NCBI GenBank assembly: GCA_903875225.1
Contig: CAIQVJ010000027.1
Span: 1 to 64,000 of the forward strand
DNA length: 64,000 nucleotides
Direction: 5' to 3'
DNA from: an uncultured Pseudomonadota bacterium
Lineage (GTDB): Bacteria > Myxococcota_A > UBA796 > SXON01
This document shows, one piece after another, positions 35,458-44,202 of the stretch. Below the pieces are notes generated by a model. It saw only the letters and a program-made list of their open reading frames with translations. It searched no databases and was not told where the DNA came from. The position numbers were made by a program, and so were the translations under genes. How positions within the stretch are numbered: the stretch's first letter is position 1; every line of letters starts with the position of its first letter.

Positions 35458-38400
35458 CTACCCGAGCTCCGCGGCGTCCCCGACGGGCTTCCTGGCCCGG
35501 GCCGGCGAACGGGTAGACGGTTTCGTCGCGGGCTTCGGAGGCTTCTCTCCAGGTCCCTTCTTCGCCTTGGGCGTCGATGTCGCCTTGGGCGTCGATGTCG
35601 CCTTGGGCGCTGACTTTCCGGTAGGCGCCGCCTTCACGGCCTTTCCAGGCGGGTCCTTCGCCGCTGCTGCGGCTTTCGGCACCGCGGGCTTCCGGGCTGC
35701 GGGCTTCGCCCCAGCTTCGCCGCCGGTGGACTTCGACGTGCTCGCGACCCGCCTCCCCGCTGCAGCGGGCGCCTTGGCAGAAGCGCGCTTTGCGGGGCCG
35801 GACTCCCCCTTGCCCACGACCCGGGCGGTCCCCGGGGCCGGCGCCTTCTTGAACCCGCCCCGCGCCTTCTTCTTCTTCGAGGGCATCCCGCGTCGGGCCT
35901 CCAGGAGCTCTGCGGCCTCGGCCAACGTGAAGGTGTCCAGGCTGGTGCCCTTCGCGAGCGTGGCGTTGGTCTCGCCGTCCGTCACGTACATGCCCCAGTT
36001 TCCCTCGAGCACCTTGACGGCGCCGCCCGACTTCGGGTCCGGCCCCAGCTCCTTGAGCGCTGCCTTGGCGGCGCGCTGGCCCCTGCGCGCAACGGGGGCC
36101 GCGAGCAGGGACTCCGCCTGCGCGTAGGTGATCGCGAGCGGAGACTGGTCGGCCGGGATCGACCGGCTCTCGCTGCCGCGCTTCACGAACGGACCGTAGC
36201 GACCGTTGAACACCTGGATCTCGTCACCCGACCCGTTCAACGTCCGCGGGAACCGGAGCAACCCCAGGGCCTCGGCGAGCGTCACCGTCTCCGGTTTCAT
36301 GCCCGGCAGCAACGATGCACGGGGGGGCTTGGGCTCCTCTCCAGCCTTCGGTTTGACCGCCCTTGCGCCCTTCACAGGCTTCTTGGCTGTCTTTTTCACG
36401 GGCTTCGCCGCCGCGACGCCGTCGGCGACGACGGGCTTGACGACCTCGCCCAGCTGCACGTAGGCGCCGAAGCGCCCGTCCATCACGAGCACGTTCACGC
36501 CGTTCTCGTCCGTGCCGAGCACCCGCGGCCCCGCCGCCTTCTTGTCGAGCCGATCCACGGCCCAGGCCACGGTGACCTCGTCCGGGGCGATGTCTGCAGG
36601 GAGGTCGGCGGTGCGCTCGCCGGCCGAGAGGAACGGGCCGAACCTCCCGACCCGCACGAAGATCTCCGTGTCGTCGGTCTTTCCGATGCGGATCGCACAG
36701 ATCACGCGCGGATCGATGCCCGCATCTGCCTCCTTGACCCGCGCGTTGATGCCCTTCGCCCCCGAGTAGAACGCCTTGAGCACCGAGAGTCGATCCCGGC
36801 GTCCAACCGCCACTTCGTCGAGGTCTCCCTCCATGTGGGCGGTCAGCTCGTAGTCCACGAGCTCCCCGAGGTGCTGCTCCATCAGTGCTGTCACCGCGAA
36901 GCCCGTGAACGTGGGCACCAGCGCATTCCCCTTCCGGAAGACGTAGGTGCGCTGGATGATGGTGTCGATGATGCTCGCCCAGGTAGACGGGCGGCCGATG
37001 CCCCGAGCCTCCAGCTCCTTCACGAGCGTGGCGTCGTTGAGCCGGGCCGGGGGCTGCGTCTGGTGGCCCTTCGGGAGGAGCTTGTCGATGCGGACCGTCT
37101 CGCCCACCGCCACCGGCGCGAGCACGCGCTCCTGGTCTGCCAGTTCGGCCTCGGGATCGTCCGATCCCTCGACGTACGCACGCCGGAAACCGGGAAAGTC
37201 GACGGTCAGACCGGTCGCCCGGAACCGGGCAGGGGACTCGGCGGGCGAGCCGGGGACGGCCGCGTGCACGTCCACCGCCACGCGCTTTCCGGTGGCGTCG
37301 ACCATCTGGCTGGCGACCGTGCGCTTCCAGATCAGCTCGTACAGCTTCGCATCCACGGGCTCGAGGTCCCGACGAGCCTCGTCGATCGACCTGAAACGCG
37401 TCCCTGCGGGCCGGATGGCCTCGTGGGCCTCCTGGGCGTTCTTGGTCGCGGAGGTGTACGTGCGCGGCCTCGAGGGCAGGTAGTCCCGTCCGTAGTCCGC
37501 CGCGATGAGGTCCCGGGCGGCAGAGAGCGCCTGTTCGGACAGCACCACCGAGTCGGTGCGCATGTAGGTGATCCACCCGCTCTCGTACAGGCGCTGGGCG
37601 GACTTCATCGCGTCCTTCGCGGTCCAACGGAGCTTCCGGTTCGCCTCCTGCTGGAGCGTGCTGGTGGTGAACGGCGGCTTCGGAGACTCCCGGAAGGGCT
37701 TTGCGTCGATGCTCTCGACCCGCCCGGTCTGCCCCCGCAGCACGGTTGCGAGGCGGGTAGCGCGGGCCTCGTCGAGCAGCACCACGCCCTTGCCGGACAA
37801 GGCGCCGGAGTTGGGGTCGAAGTCGGCGCCCGTCGCCACCCTGGCGCCGCCGAGCGCCACGAGGCTCGCGCTCAACGTGCCAGACTTTGCGCCGAGGGTC
37901 GCGGAGAGGTCCCACCAGGTGGCGGACCGGAACGCCATCCGCGCCCGCTCACGCTCCACGATCAGCCGGAGCGCCGGGCTCTGGACCCTTCCCGCCGAGA
38001 GTCGGGGCTTGACCTTCCTCCAGAGCAGCGGGCTCACCTCGTACCCATACAGCCGGTCGATCACCCGGCGGGCCTCCTGCGCACGAACGAGGTTCTCATC
38101 GATGGTGCGGGGGGTCTTCAACGCGTGCCGGATGGCCTCCGGGGTGATCTCGTGGAACACGAGGCGAAAAACTGGGACACGGGGCTTGAGCACCTCCCGG
38201 AGGTGCCAGGAGATGGCCTCCCCCTCCCGGTCCTCGTCCGTCGCGAGGTACACGCTCGGGGCTTCCTTCAGCGCGGCCTTCAGATCCTGCACCGTGTGTC
38301 GTTTTTCTGGCTTGACGATGTACACGGGTGAAAAATCATGCTCGATATCGACCCCGTAGCGACCGGTAGGAGTGCCCCGAAACTCCGCAGGCATCTCGTC

Positions 38401-38523
38401 GGCGCTGTCGGGCAGATCCCGGATGTGGCCCACGCTCGCCCGGACAGTATAGTCGGTTCCAAGGAACTTTTCGATGGTTCTGGCCTTTGCGGGGGACTCG
38501 ACGATGACCAAGGGTTTTCCCAC
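35458..38523 (-). CDS. topA: DNA topoisomerase I with H1-like tail
   Basis: Type IA topoisomerase of 1,021 residues relaxing negative supercoils. I chose the GTG at 38523 because GGTGAG lies just before it and the protein then starts GKPLVIVESPAKARTI, the family N-terminus; a TTG 33 bases upstream is the alternative. Toprim: LVIVESPAK and ATDEDREGEAI. The catalytic Tyr is residue 320 in ITYMRTDS. The C-terminal part has four DUF-type repeats (RVGRFGPFLS, MDGRFGAYVQ, FNGRYGPFVK, LEGNWGMYV) instead of zinc ribbons. The last ~135 residues are Lys/Ala/Pro-rich and resemble histone H1, as in some actinobacterial TopA. An 18-bp tandem repeat encodes part of it. Probably an operon with tgt. Confidence 0.95.
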   Translation of the reverse strand: MGKPLVIVESPAKARTIEKFLGTDYTVRASVGHIRDLPDSADEMPAEFRGTPTGRYGVDIEHDFSPVYIVKPEKRHTVQDLKAALKEAPSVYLATDEDREGEAISWHLREVLKPRVPVFRLVFHEITPEAIRHALKTPRTIDENLVRAQEARRVIDRLYGYEVSPLLWRKVKPRLSAGRVQSPALRLIVERERARMAFRSATWWDLSATLGAKSGTLSASLVALGGARVATGADFDPNSGALSGKGVVLLDEARATRLATVLRGQTGRVESIDAKPFRESPKPPFTTSTLQQEANRKLRWTAKDAMKSAQRLYESGWITYMRTDSVVLSEQALSAARDLIAADYGRDYLPSRPRTYTSATKNAQEAHEAIRPAGTRFRSIDEARRDLEPVDAKLYELIWKRTVASQMVDATGKRVAVDVHAAVPGSPAESPARFRATGLTVDFPGFRRAYVEGSDDPEAELADQERVLAPVAVGETVRIDKLLPKGHQTQPPARLNDATLVKELEARGIGRPSTWASIIDTIIQRTYVFRKGNALVPTFTGFAVTALMEQHLGELVDYELTAHMEGDLDEVAVGRRDRLSVLKAFYSGAKGINARVKEADAGIDPRVICAIRIGKTDDTEIFVRVGRFGPFLSAGERTADLPADIAPDEVTVAWAVDRLDKKAAGPRVLGTDENGVNVLVMDGRFGAYVQLGEVVKPVVADGVAAAKPVKKTAKKPVKGARAVKPKAGEEPKPPRASLLPGMKPETVTLAEALGLLRFPRTLNGSGDEIQVFNGRYGPFVKRGSESRSIPADQSPLAITYAQAESLLAAPVARRGQRAAKAALKELGPDPKSGGAVKVLEGNWGMYVTDGETNATLAKGTSLDTFTLAEAAELLEARRGMPSKKKKARGGFKKAPAPGTARVVGKGESGPAKRASAKAPAAAGRRVASTSKSTGGEAGAKPAARKPAVPKAAAAAKDPPGKAVKAAPTGKSAPKATSTPKATSTPKAKKGPGEKPPKPATKPSTRSPARARKPVGDAAELG
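35563..35609. repeat. 18-bp tandem repeat in topA tail
   Basis: CGCCTTGGGCGTCGATGT occurs at 35563-35580 and 35581-35598, followed by a partial third copy. It encodes the Thr-Pro-Lys-Ala-Thr-Ser repeats of the TopA tail and could vary in copy number by slippage. Confidence 0.85.
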
Positions 38524-38635
38524 AGGAACCTCACCAGTCGGCACGGGTAGCCGCAACGTCGGGCCGGGGCAAGCCGGATTCGCACGGTCCGGGCTCCGAG
38601 CGGGTTACAAGGCCGGCCCCCCAAAGGAGTCCCCC

Positions 38636-38959
38636 GTGGCCGACACCGTAGAGTTTTTCGAGAAATACCTCCCTGCCAAGATCACCCCGGAGCTTCAAGC
38701 CTCGGTCAAGAACAGCATCCAATTCGACCTCACCGGCGGACCCAACGGCCCGCTCACCTGGACCCTGGACCTCTCCACCGCCCCCGGCAGTGTCACCCAG
38801 GGGGCGATCGCCGCCCCGGGTTGCGTCATCACCGTCGCCCAGTCCGACTGGGAGAAGATGCTGGACAACCCCGGACTCGCCATGCAGCTCTTCATGATGG
38901 GCAAGCTCAAGGCGACGAACGTCGCCCTGGCGCTGCAACTCCAGAAGATCCTCGCGTAG
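38636..38959 (+). CDS. SCP2-type sterol/lipid carrier domain protein
   Basis: Single-domain protein of 107 residues with a GTG start preceded by AAAGGAG (38623-38629). VEFFEKYLPAKITPEL, IQFDLTGGPNGPLTWTLDL, CVITVAQSDWEKML and AMQLFMMGKLKATNVALALQLQ match the SCP-2 fold, a hydrophobic-pocket protein for lipids or acyl-CoA. No membrane or signal segment. It is divergent from topA. Its TAG is directly followed by the reverse stop of the GT51 gene (TAGCTA at 38957-38962). Confidence 0.85.
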   Translation: MADTVEFFEKYLPAKITPELQASVKNSIQFDLTGGPNGPLTWTLDLSTAPGSVTQGAIAAPGCVITVAQSDWEKMLDNPGLAMQLFMMGKLKATNVALALQLQKILA

Positions 38960-40492
38960 CTACCGCACGAAGTGGACCTCGCGGCCCTTCGCGGCCTCGC
39001 GGTCCGCCTCCGGCAGCGTGATCATGTTGTCGAGGATCGCCCGGACACGCGCCATGTTCGGGCGGCCCCGCTGGTACTGCTGTGCCCAGGCCGCTGTCGG
39101 TGAGGGCAGCACGCTCGCGAGCCAGGCCGCCTCTTCGGGCAGGAGTCCCGAGGGCGACTTCAGGAAGTACCGGTCGGCCGCCGCTTCGCAGCCGTAGATG
39201 CCCGGGCCGAACTCGACGACGTTCAGGTAGGTCTCGAGCACGCCGGGCTTGCCGAGGCGCCCCTCCAGGTTCACGGCGTACAGCAGCTCCCGAAGCTTGC
39301 GAACATAGGTGCGCGTTCCGTCGAGATACAGGTTCTTCGCCAGTTGTTGCGTGAGCGTGCTGCCGCCGCGGTGCACGACTCCCCGTTCGTCGTTCTCGTT
39401 CGCAGCGTCGACCATGCTCTGCAGATCGTAGCCGGGGTGGGTGTAGAAGGTGGAGTCCTCGGCGGCCACGATGGCCGCTGGGAGGACGGGGCCGATGCGC
39501 CCGAGGGGCAACCAGCCGGGCAGGGAGGGCCCCGCAGTTCGGGAGGAGGGCGCGCCGGACGCATCTGCCGTCACGTAGGTGAAGCTGTCGCGGACATCGT
39601 CCGACACGAGCCCATCGACATGGAAGGCGGTGAGCGCCGGGTCGGTCACCGCAACGCTCACGCCCCCATCCGCGTGCAACGTGAGGGCAAAGGCCCCGTC
39701 CACGCTCCCGAGGATGTGGGCCCGCGAAGCCTCTGGAACGACGCCCTGGAGCAGCGCGTACACGTCGGCGATCGGGACGGCAGAGAGCGTGAACGTTGCC
39801 GTCGTGCTCGCGACGTCCACGGTCGCCCGGGCGGTGACCGCGAGGGCGCCCACGGTCCCCGTCCAGCGCCCATCGTTGTACACGCCGTTGGCGCGCACCT
39901 TCGGCACCGCGAGCGGCGCGCCGAGCAGGGGCGCGGGCAGGAGCAGCGAGTCGGCATCGGCATCCACGGTGAGGCACGGGCCCGCCGTCCCGGCGGGGAC
40001 GGCCGATTGCCCGCACGGCTCCACCCGCGCGTGCACGGGCCCGTAGGGCGTGTCCAGGCGCGCGTCGGCGACGTCGCCCTCCACCGTCACGTCCTTGCCG
40101 ACGAGGTGGCGCTCCGGGTACACCTCTCCGGAGAGCGCGGGGAGCGGCGTTCCCTCCAGCGTGAGCGCCTCCACCGTCACGCGTCGGACCCAGCCGATCC
40201 AGCCGGACCCCGACGAGCCCCCGATCGCCGTCGGCGCTGCCCCGCGCCCGGAGACCGTCACGTCCACGAGCCGCACCGAGCGGTCCCAGTCGATCGCCAC
40301 GTGCGCGGCCTTGAGCTCGTGCAGTCCAGGGGCGGTCACCCCGTGCAGGCAGACGCCGGTCGGGCACCAGTCGGCCTGCTCGACGGTCACGCCGTTCGCC
40401 CCGGCGACTGCGACAACGGCGGGGGGCGCAGCGAGGATCGCCGCGCCGAGCCCCGTGAGGCCGATGGCCGTGAACACCCAGCGCTTCTTCAT
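38960..40492 (-). CDS. GT51 glycosyltransferase with large N-terminal domain
   Basis: Membrane-anchored peptidoglycan glycosyltransferase of 510 residues. The ATG at 40492 begins MKKRWVFTAIGLTGLGAAIL, an uncleaved anchor. Residues about 30-310 are a beta-rich exported domain of unknown type. The C-terminal third is GT51: the first catalytic Glu is in VAAEDSTFY, then RGGSTLTQQLAKNLYL, RKLRELLYAVNLEG, and LETYLNVVEFGPGIYGC with the second Glu. There is no transpeptidase domain. Monofunctional MtgA enzymes are about 230-270 residues, so this one is twice the usual length. It is 7 bp after the YihY gene on the same strand, so both are likely co-expressed in envelope growth. Confidence 0.87.
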   Translation of the reverse strand: MKKRWVFTAIGLTGLGAAILAAPPAVVAVAGANGVTVEQADWCPTGVCLHGVTAPGLHELKAAHVAIDWDRSVRLVDVTVSGRGAAPTAIGGSSGSGWIGWVRRVTVEALTLEGTPLPALSGEVYPERHLVGKDVTVEGDVADARLDTPYGPVHARVEPCGQSAVPAGTAGPCLTVDADADSLLLPAPLLGAPLAVPKVRANGVYNDGRWTGTVGALAVTARATVDVASTTATFTLSAVPIADVYALLQGVVPEASRAHILGSVDGAFALTLHADGGVSVAVTDPALTAFHVDGLVSDDVRDSFTYVTADASGAPSSRTAGPSLPGWLPLGRIGPVLPAAIVAAEDSTFYTHPGYDLQSMVDAANENDERGVVHRGGSTLTQQLAKNLYLDGTRTYVRKLRELLYAVNLEGRLGKPGVLETYLNVVEFGPGIYGCEAAADRYFLKSPSGLLPEEAAWLASVLPSPTAAWAQQYQRGRPNMARVRAILDNMITLPEADREAAKGREVHFVR

Positions 40493-40499
40493 GGGGCGC

Positions 40500-41720
40500 T
40501 CAACCGCCGACCCGCAGCAGCTCGGCGATCGGCTGGTCAAGCCGGGTGATCCCCGGGGCGAGCAGATCGCCGACGAGGTCGGCGCCGGGCGCGTTGTCGG
40601 CGATGTTCGGGCGGGTCTCCATGCGGTACCGGACGAGCACCTCCCGCACGGTCAACTCCTCCAGCGGGAGCGCCGGCAGGTACCCCTTGGCAGACTCACC
40701 GAGCACCCCGGCCTCCTCGAGGGTCTCGAGCGCGTTCAGGACGTACTGCGGATCGGAGCGCAGCGTGTGCGTGACGACGGCCTCGGGCGAGGACCCCAGG
40801 CCGGCGGCGTACCGCTCCGCCACGACCATCAGGCACTGCAGGCCGAAGAGGGCGTCCGCGTGGCGACGCGCCGCGCGCTCCCCCTCGAGGTGGCGGATCT
40901 CGGCATCGATCAGGTCCCCCCGGCGTTGGATGCAGTAGCCGAGTTCCACTCCGAAGAGCACGATCATCCACAGCAGGTACAGCCACAGGAGGAACATCGG
41001 AAAGAACCAGATGGACCCGTAGATCTTGGCGGCGGTGTCGCCGGCGTCGAAGACGTTCACGTAGGTGTTGAACCCGATCTTCGCGATCTCGAACGCGAGC
41101 GCGGATGCGAACCCGCCGATGATGGCCGAGCTCCACTTCACCTCCGTGTCCGGAAGGGTCCGCAGCGCGCCCACGAACGCGATCATCGTGACCACCAGCG
41201 GCAGGCCGAGGGCGCCCCAGTGGTGACCGATGCGCGCGTCGACGATGGCGGAATAGTGGAAACCCCAGGCGATGAGCAGCGGCGCGAGGGTGAGCGTCGT
41301 GTAGTACTGGATGAACCGGGTCGTCCACGACCGCCGCGCGCGTGTGTTCCACAGCGTGTTGTAGGCATCCTCCATCGAGAAGTAGATCCGCGAGCTCGTG
41401 TAGAGCACGCCGATGATGCCGACGACACCCAGCGTGCCGAAGTCCACCGAGTTCAGGAGCTCGTCGAGCTTCGAGCCGACCTCCACCACCGACCCCGCGA
41501 CGAACGCGGACATGACCACTGCGTATGCCGAGTCGCCGAGGCCGAACGGCCGCAGGATGGTCGCGCCGAGGACGAGCACGGGCACGATCGCGAGCAGCGA
41601 CCAGAACGCGAGCGTGGAGGCACGTACCGGGATCTGGTCGCGGTCCGCCTCGCGGATGAAGGCAGCCGCCAGGTAGATCGCACGGCGCGCCCGCTCCCCG
41701 GGCACCCGGCGGATGGCCAT
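40500..41720 (-). CDS. YihY/BrkB-family membrane protein
   Basis: Polytopic membrane protein of 406 residues with about six helices. RASTLAFWSLLAIVPVLVLG is the typical first helix. SRIYFSMEDAYNTLWNTRARRSW, then GFASALAFEIAKIGFNTYV and GSIWFFPMFLLWLYLLWMIVLFGVEL are standard YihY/UPF0761 signatures. A soluble C-terminal ~130 residues looks like a winged-helix region (AERYAAGLGSSPEAV, ALETLEEAGVLGES). The family was once called RNase BN, but its role is uncertain. It is followed 7 bp later by the GT51 gene. Confidence 0.87.
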   Translation of the reverse strand: MAIRRVPGERARRAIYLAAAFIREADRDQIPVRASTLAFWSLLAIVPVLVLGATILRPFGLGDSAYAVVMSAFVAGSVVEVGSKLDELLNSVDFGTLGVVGIIGVLYTSSRIYFSMEDAYNTLWNTRARRSWTTRFIQYYTTLTLAPLLIAWGFHYSAIVDARIGHHWGALGLPLVVTMIAFVGALRTLPDTEVKWSSAIIGGFASALAFEIAKIGFNTYVNVFDAGDTAAKIYGSIWFFPMFLLWLYLLWMIVLFGVELGYCIQRRGDLIDAEIRHLEGERAARRHADALFGLQCLMVVAERYAAGLGSSPEAVVTHTLRSDPQYVLNALETLEEAGVLGESAKGYLPALPLEELTVREVLVRYRMETRPNIADNAPGADLVGDLLAPGITRLDQPIAELLRVGG

Positions 41721-41839
41721 GCGGATCAGGCGGTCGAGGTGTTCGATCAGGGCGGCGCTCCGTGCCTTCCGGAGCGTAACGTCGCGATCCTCCCGAGCCG
41801 CATCCCCCGGGGCGACGCGAACCGCAATAGCCGGCCCCG

Positions 41840-42997
41840 ATGCGCACCCTCATAGGCCGGGTCCGGCCCGGCCACCCCTGGATCTTCGCGAACGACGTGC
41901 TCGACCCCCCGGTCTCCAAGCTGGTGCCGGGCGAGCAGGTCGCCGTGCTCGATCCCCACGGCAAGTTCTGCGGACATGGCTACGTGAACCCGCAGTCGCT
42001 CATCACCGTGCGGATCCTCACCCGGACGCGCTCGGACATCGACCACCGCGGATTCTGGGTGGAGCGCCTCAAGGACGCTGCGGCCCTGCGCCAGCGCGTG
42101 TTCCCCGGGCGCACGGCGCTGCGCGTGTGCGCCGGCGAGGCCGACCACCTCGGCGGGCTCATCATCGATCGCTACGACGACGTCCTGGTGGTCCAGATGA
42201 CCTCCCTCGGCGTGGACCAGCGCGCCGAGCTCGTGCGCGAGGCCATCGTCGAGGTGTTCAACCCCAGGGGCGTCGTTCGGCGCGACGACATCTCCGTACG
42301 CGCGCATGAAGGGCTCTCGGGGGTCGCGCACGTCTGGTTCGGCGAGGTGCCGGAGCGCCAGCGCTTCAGCGAGAACGGCGTGCAGTACGCCGCGGACCTG
42401 GTCGGCGGCCAGAAGACCGGCTTCTTTTTCGATCAAGCAGAGAACCGCGCGTGGATGGCGGAGCGGGTGAAGGGCGCCACCGTGCTGGACCTGTACGCCC
42501 ACCTCGGCGGCTGGGCGCTCACGGCGCTCACCCACGGCGCAGCGTCCGCCACGGCCGTGGACGTCTCCGCCCCGGCATGCGCCCAGATCCGGGCGAACGC
42601 GGAGCTCAACGACGTCGCCGGGAAGCTGCGCGTCGAGACGGCCGACTGCAAGGAGTGGCTCCGCGCGCAGGTCGACGCGGGCGCGCGCTACGACGTCGTC
42701 TGCGTCGACCCCCCGGCATTCGCCAAGAACCGAAAGTCTGCCGGCCAGGCACTCGGCGCCTACAAGCAGGTGAACCAGCTCGCCGCGGCCCTTGTTGCCC
42801 CCGGGGGCCTGCTGTTCACTTCGTCATGCTCCCACCACGTGCCCTGGGAGCGGTTCGAAGAGGCCGTGTACACGGGGGTGCGTGCCGCCGGCCGCCGGTA
42901 CGTGCGGGTTCGCCGCGGCGGGCAGGCCGCCGACCACCCCGTGCTGCCGGCCGTCCCCGAGACCGAGTACCTCAAGCACCTCGTGCTCGCCTTGTGA
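41840..42997 (+). CDS. RlmI-type 23S rRNA methyltransferase
   Basis: SAM-dependent methyltransferase of 385 residues. An N-terminal PUA-like domain (IGRVRPGHPWIFANDV, VLDPHGKFCGHGYV) is followed by the RlmI middle domain (FSENGVQYAADLVGGQKTGFFFDQAENR). The SAM fold follows: VLDLYAHLGGWALTAL, then VDPPAFAKNRK. SCSHHV carries the cysteine used by m5C enzymes. RlmI makes m5C1962 in 23S rRNA; a related target is possible. The stop overlaps the next gene start (GTGA at 42994-42997), so the two are translationally coupled. Confidence 0.9.
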   Translation: MRTLIGRVRPGHPWIFANDVLDPPVSKLVPGEQVAVLDPHGKFCGHGYVNPQSLITVRILTRTRSDIDHRGFWVERLKDAAALRQRVFPGRTALRVCAGEADHLGGLIIDRYDDVLVVQMTSLGVDQRAELVREAIVEVFNPRGVVRRDDISVRAHEGLSGVAHVWFGEVPERQRFSENGVQYAADLVGGQKTGFFFDQAENRAWMAERVKGATVLDLYAHLGGWALTALTHGAASATAVDVSAPACAQIRANAELNDVAGKLRVETADCKEWLRAQVDAGARYDVVCVDPPAFAKNRKSAGQALGAYKQVNQLAAALVAPGGLLFTSSCSHHVPWERFEEAVYTGVRAAGRRYVRVRRGGQAADHPVLPAVPETEYLKHLVLAL

Positions 42998-43710
42998 ATC
43001 GCTGGCTCCTGATCCACGGCCTGCCCACCGGCGGGAGCTTCTGGTCCCGCCTGACCCTCCCCGGCCACGTGCACGCGCCCGACCTGCCCGGCTTTGGGCG
43101 CTCTCGTGACCAGCCCGTTCCCACCGCGGTCGACGGGTTCCTCCCCCCGTTGCGAGCGCTCGCCGGTCCCGACGTCATCGTCGTCGGCGTGGACTTCGGC
43201 GGCGTGCTCGCGGCAGCGCTGGCCGCGGAGGGCAACGCTGGGGGGCTGGTCCTGATGTCCACCGCTCTCGGGGCCGCGTGGCTGCCGAGCCGGTGGGCGT
43301 CGCGATGGCCGCTCTCGGGCCCGGCCTACCGCTGGTCCGCCGGCCAGCGCTTCCTGCGATCCGCAGACCCGGGGCTGGCAGGCGCGTTTCTGCCGGACCA
43401 CGGGCTCCCCGATCGCATGGTCCGCGTGGCGCGGGCGCTGCGGATCCGGCAGCTCCACGCGATGCGCCCGCAGGTTCGTACCCCGACCCTCTGCCTGTGG
43501 GGCGAGGACGACCCGTTCCTGCCGGCACCCCTCGGAGCTCGCCTCGCCCGGCAGCTTGGCGCAGACTGGCAGGCCCTTCCGGGACGGCACGCGCTCGCCT
43601 GGACGCATCCGGGGGAAGTGTCGGCCGTGCTGATGGCGTGGGCGGCGAGGCGATGTGCGGCCTCGCCACCCGGGGCATCGGACGCGCCCGCGGCCACAGG
43701 GCGGCCGTGA
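42994..43710 (+). CDS. Alpha/beta hydrolase with Asp at the nucleophile elbow
   Basis: Protein of 238 residues with a GTG start overlapping the previous stop. RWLLIHGLPTGGSFW holds the oxyanion HG motif. The elbow reads VVGVDFGGVLAAAL, so residue 67 is Asp in place of the usual Ser (G-x-S-x-G). LWGEDDPFLP carries the acid and GRHALAWTHP probably the His. Asp nucleophiles occur in haloalkane dehalogenases, fluoroacetate dehalogenases and epoxide hydrolases, so dehalogenase or epoxide hydrolase activity is possible. Loss of activity is the alternative. It is coupled to the RlmI-type gene, which is functionally unrelated. Confidence 0.82.
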   Translation: MNRWLLIHGLPTGGSFWSRLTLPGHVHAPDLPGFGRSRDQPVPTAVDGFLPPLRALAGPDVIVVGVDFGGVLAAALAAEGNAGGLVLMSTALGAAWLPSRWASRWPLSGPAYRWSAGQRFLRSADPGLAGAFLPDHGLPDRMVRVARALRIRQLHAMRPQVRTPTLCLWGEDDPFLPAPLGARLARQLGADWQALPGRHALAWTHPGEVSAVLMAWAARRCAASPPGASDAPAATGRP

Positions 43711-43731
43711 GCCCGGGCCCACGAAGCCGGA

Positions 43732-44202
43732 CTACCGCAGCGAGATCGTGTACTCGCCCTTCTCGATGTTCACATTCACGCGGATCATGTTCAGGCTCTC
43801 ACGCCCCGGGCACGTCGTGTGCTCGAGCTTCCAGGACATGTCGGCGGTGTGCTCGGTGGTGGCGGTGTCCATCGTCCAGGTGCCATGCTCCTTGCAGGCG
43901 ACGCTGTCGTCGCCCTCGCCGAGGGTGGCTTCCGCGAGCCAGGTGTTGTCGTTGTAGAACTTGAGCGAGCTGTACTTGAACTTCATGCCGTAGCCGTCGC
44001 CGGGCGTGAAGTTGGTGACCTCGTGCGTGAGGATCTTCCCAGCGAACGCCTTGGAGTCGTCGCCTGCGGGGATCTGGACCTTGCCGAGCACTTCGGCGGA
44101 CGTGTTCGCGGCGGGGGCGGTGGTGGTCTCCTTCTTCTTGCAGCCGGGGGCGACGACGAGACCGAGGAGCAGGACGGAGACGAGCAGGGCGGGAGCGCGC
44201 AT
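43732..44202 (-). CDS. Small lipoprotein of unknown function
   Basis: Predicted lipoprotein of 156 residues. The ATG at 44202 has GAGG upstream and starts MRAPALLVSVLLLGLVVAPGC, with the Cys at residue 21 followed by Lys-Lys-Lys. The mature domain (about 110 residues) has a beta-rich look: GYGMKFKYSSLKFYNDNTW, EHGTWTMDTATTEH, and a Cys pair (ACKEH and TTCPGR). The shape suggests a small lipocalin-like or barrel fold, but I do not recognise the family. It converges with the hydrolase gene 21 bp away. Confidence 0.75.
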   Translation of the reverse strand: MRAPALLVSVLLLGLVVAPGCKKKETTTAPAANTSAEVLGKVQIPAGDDSKAFAGKILTHEVTNFTPGDGYGMKFKYSSLKFYNDNTWLAEATLGEGDDSVACKEHGTWTMDTATTEHTADMSWKLEHTTCPGRESLNMIRVNVNIEKGEYTISLR

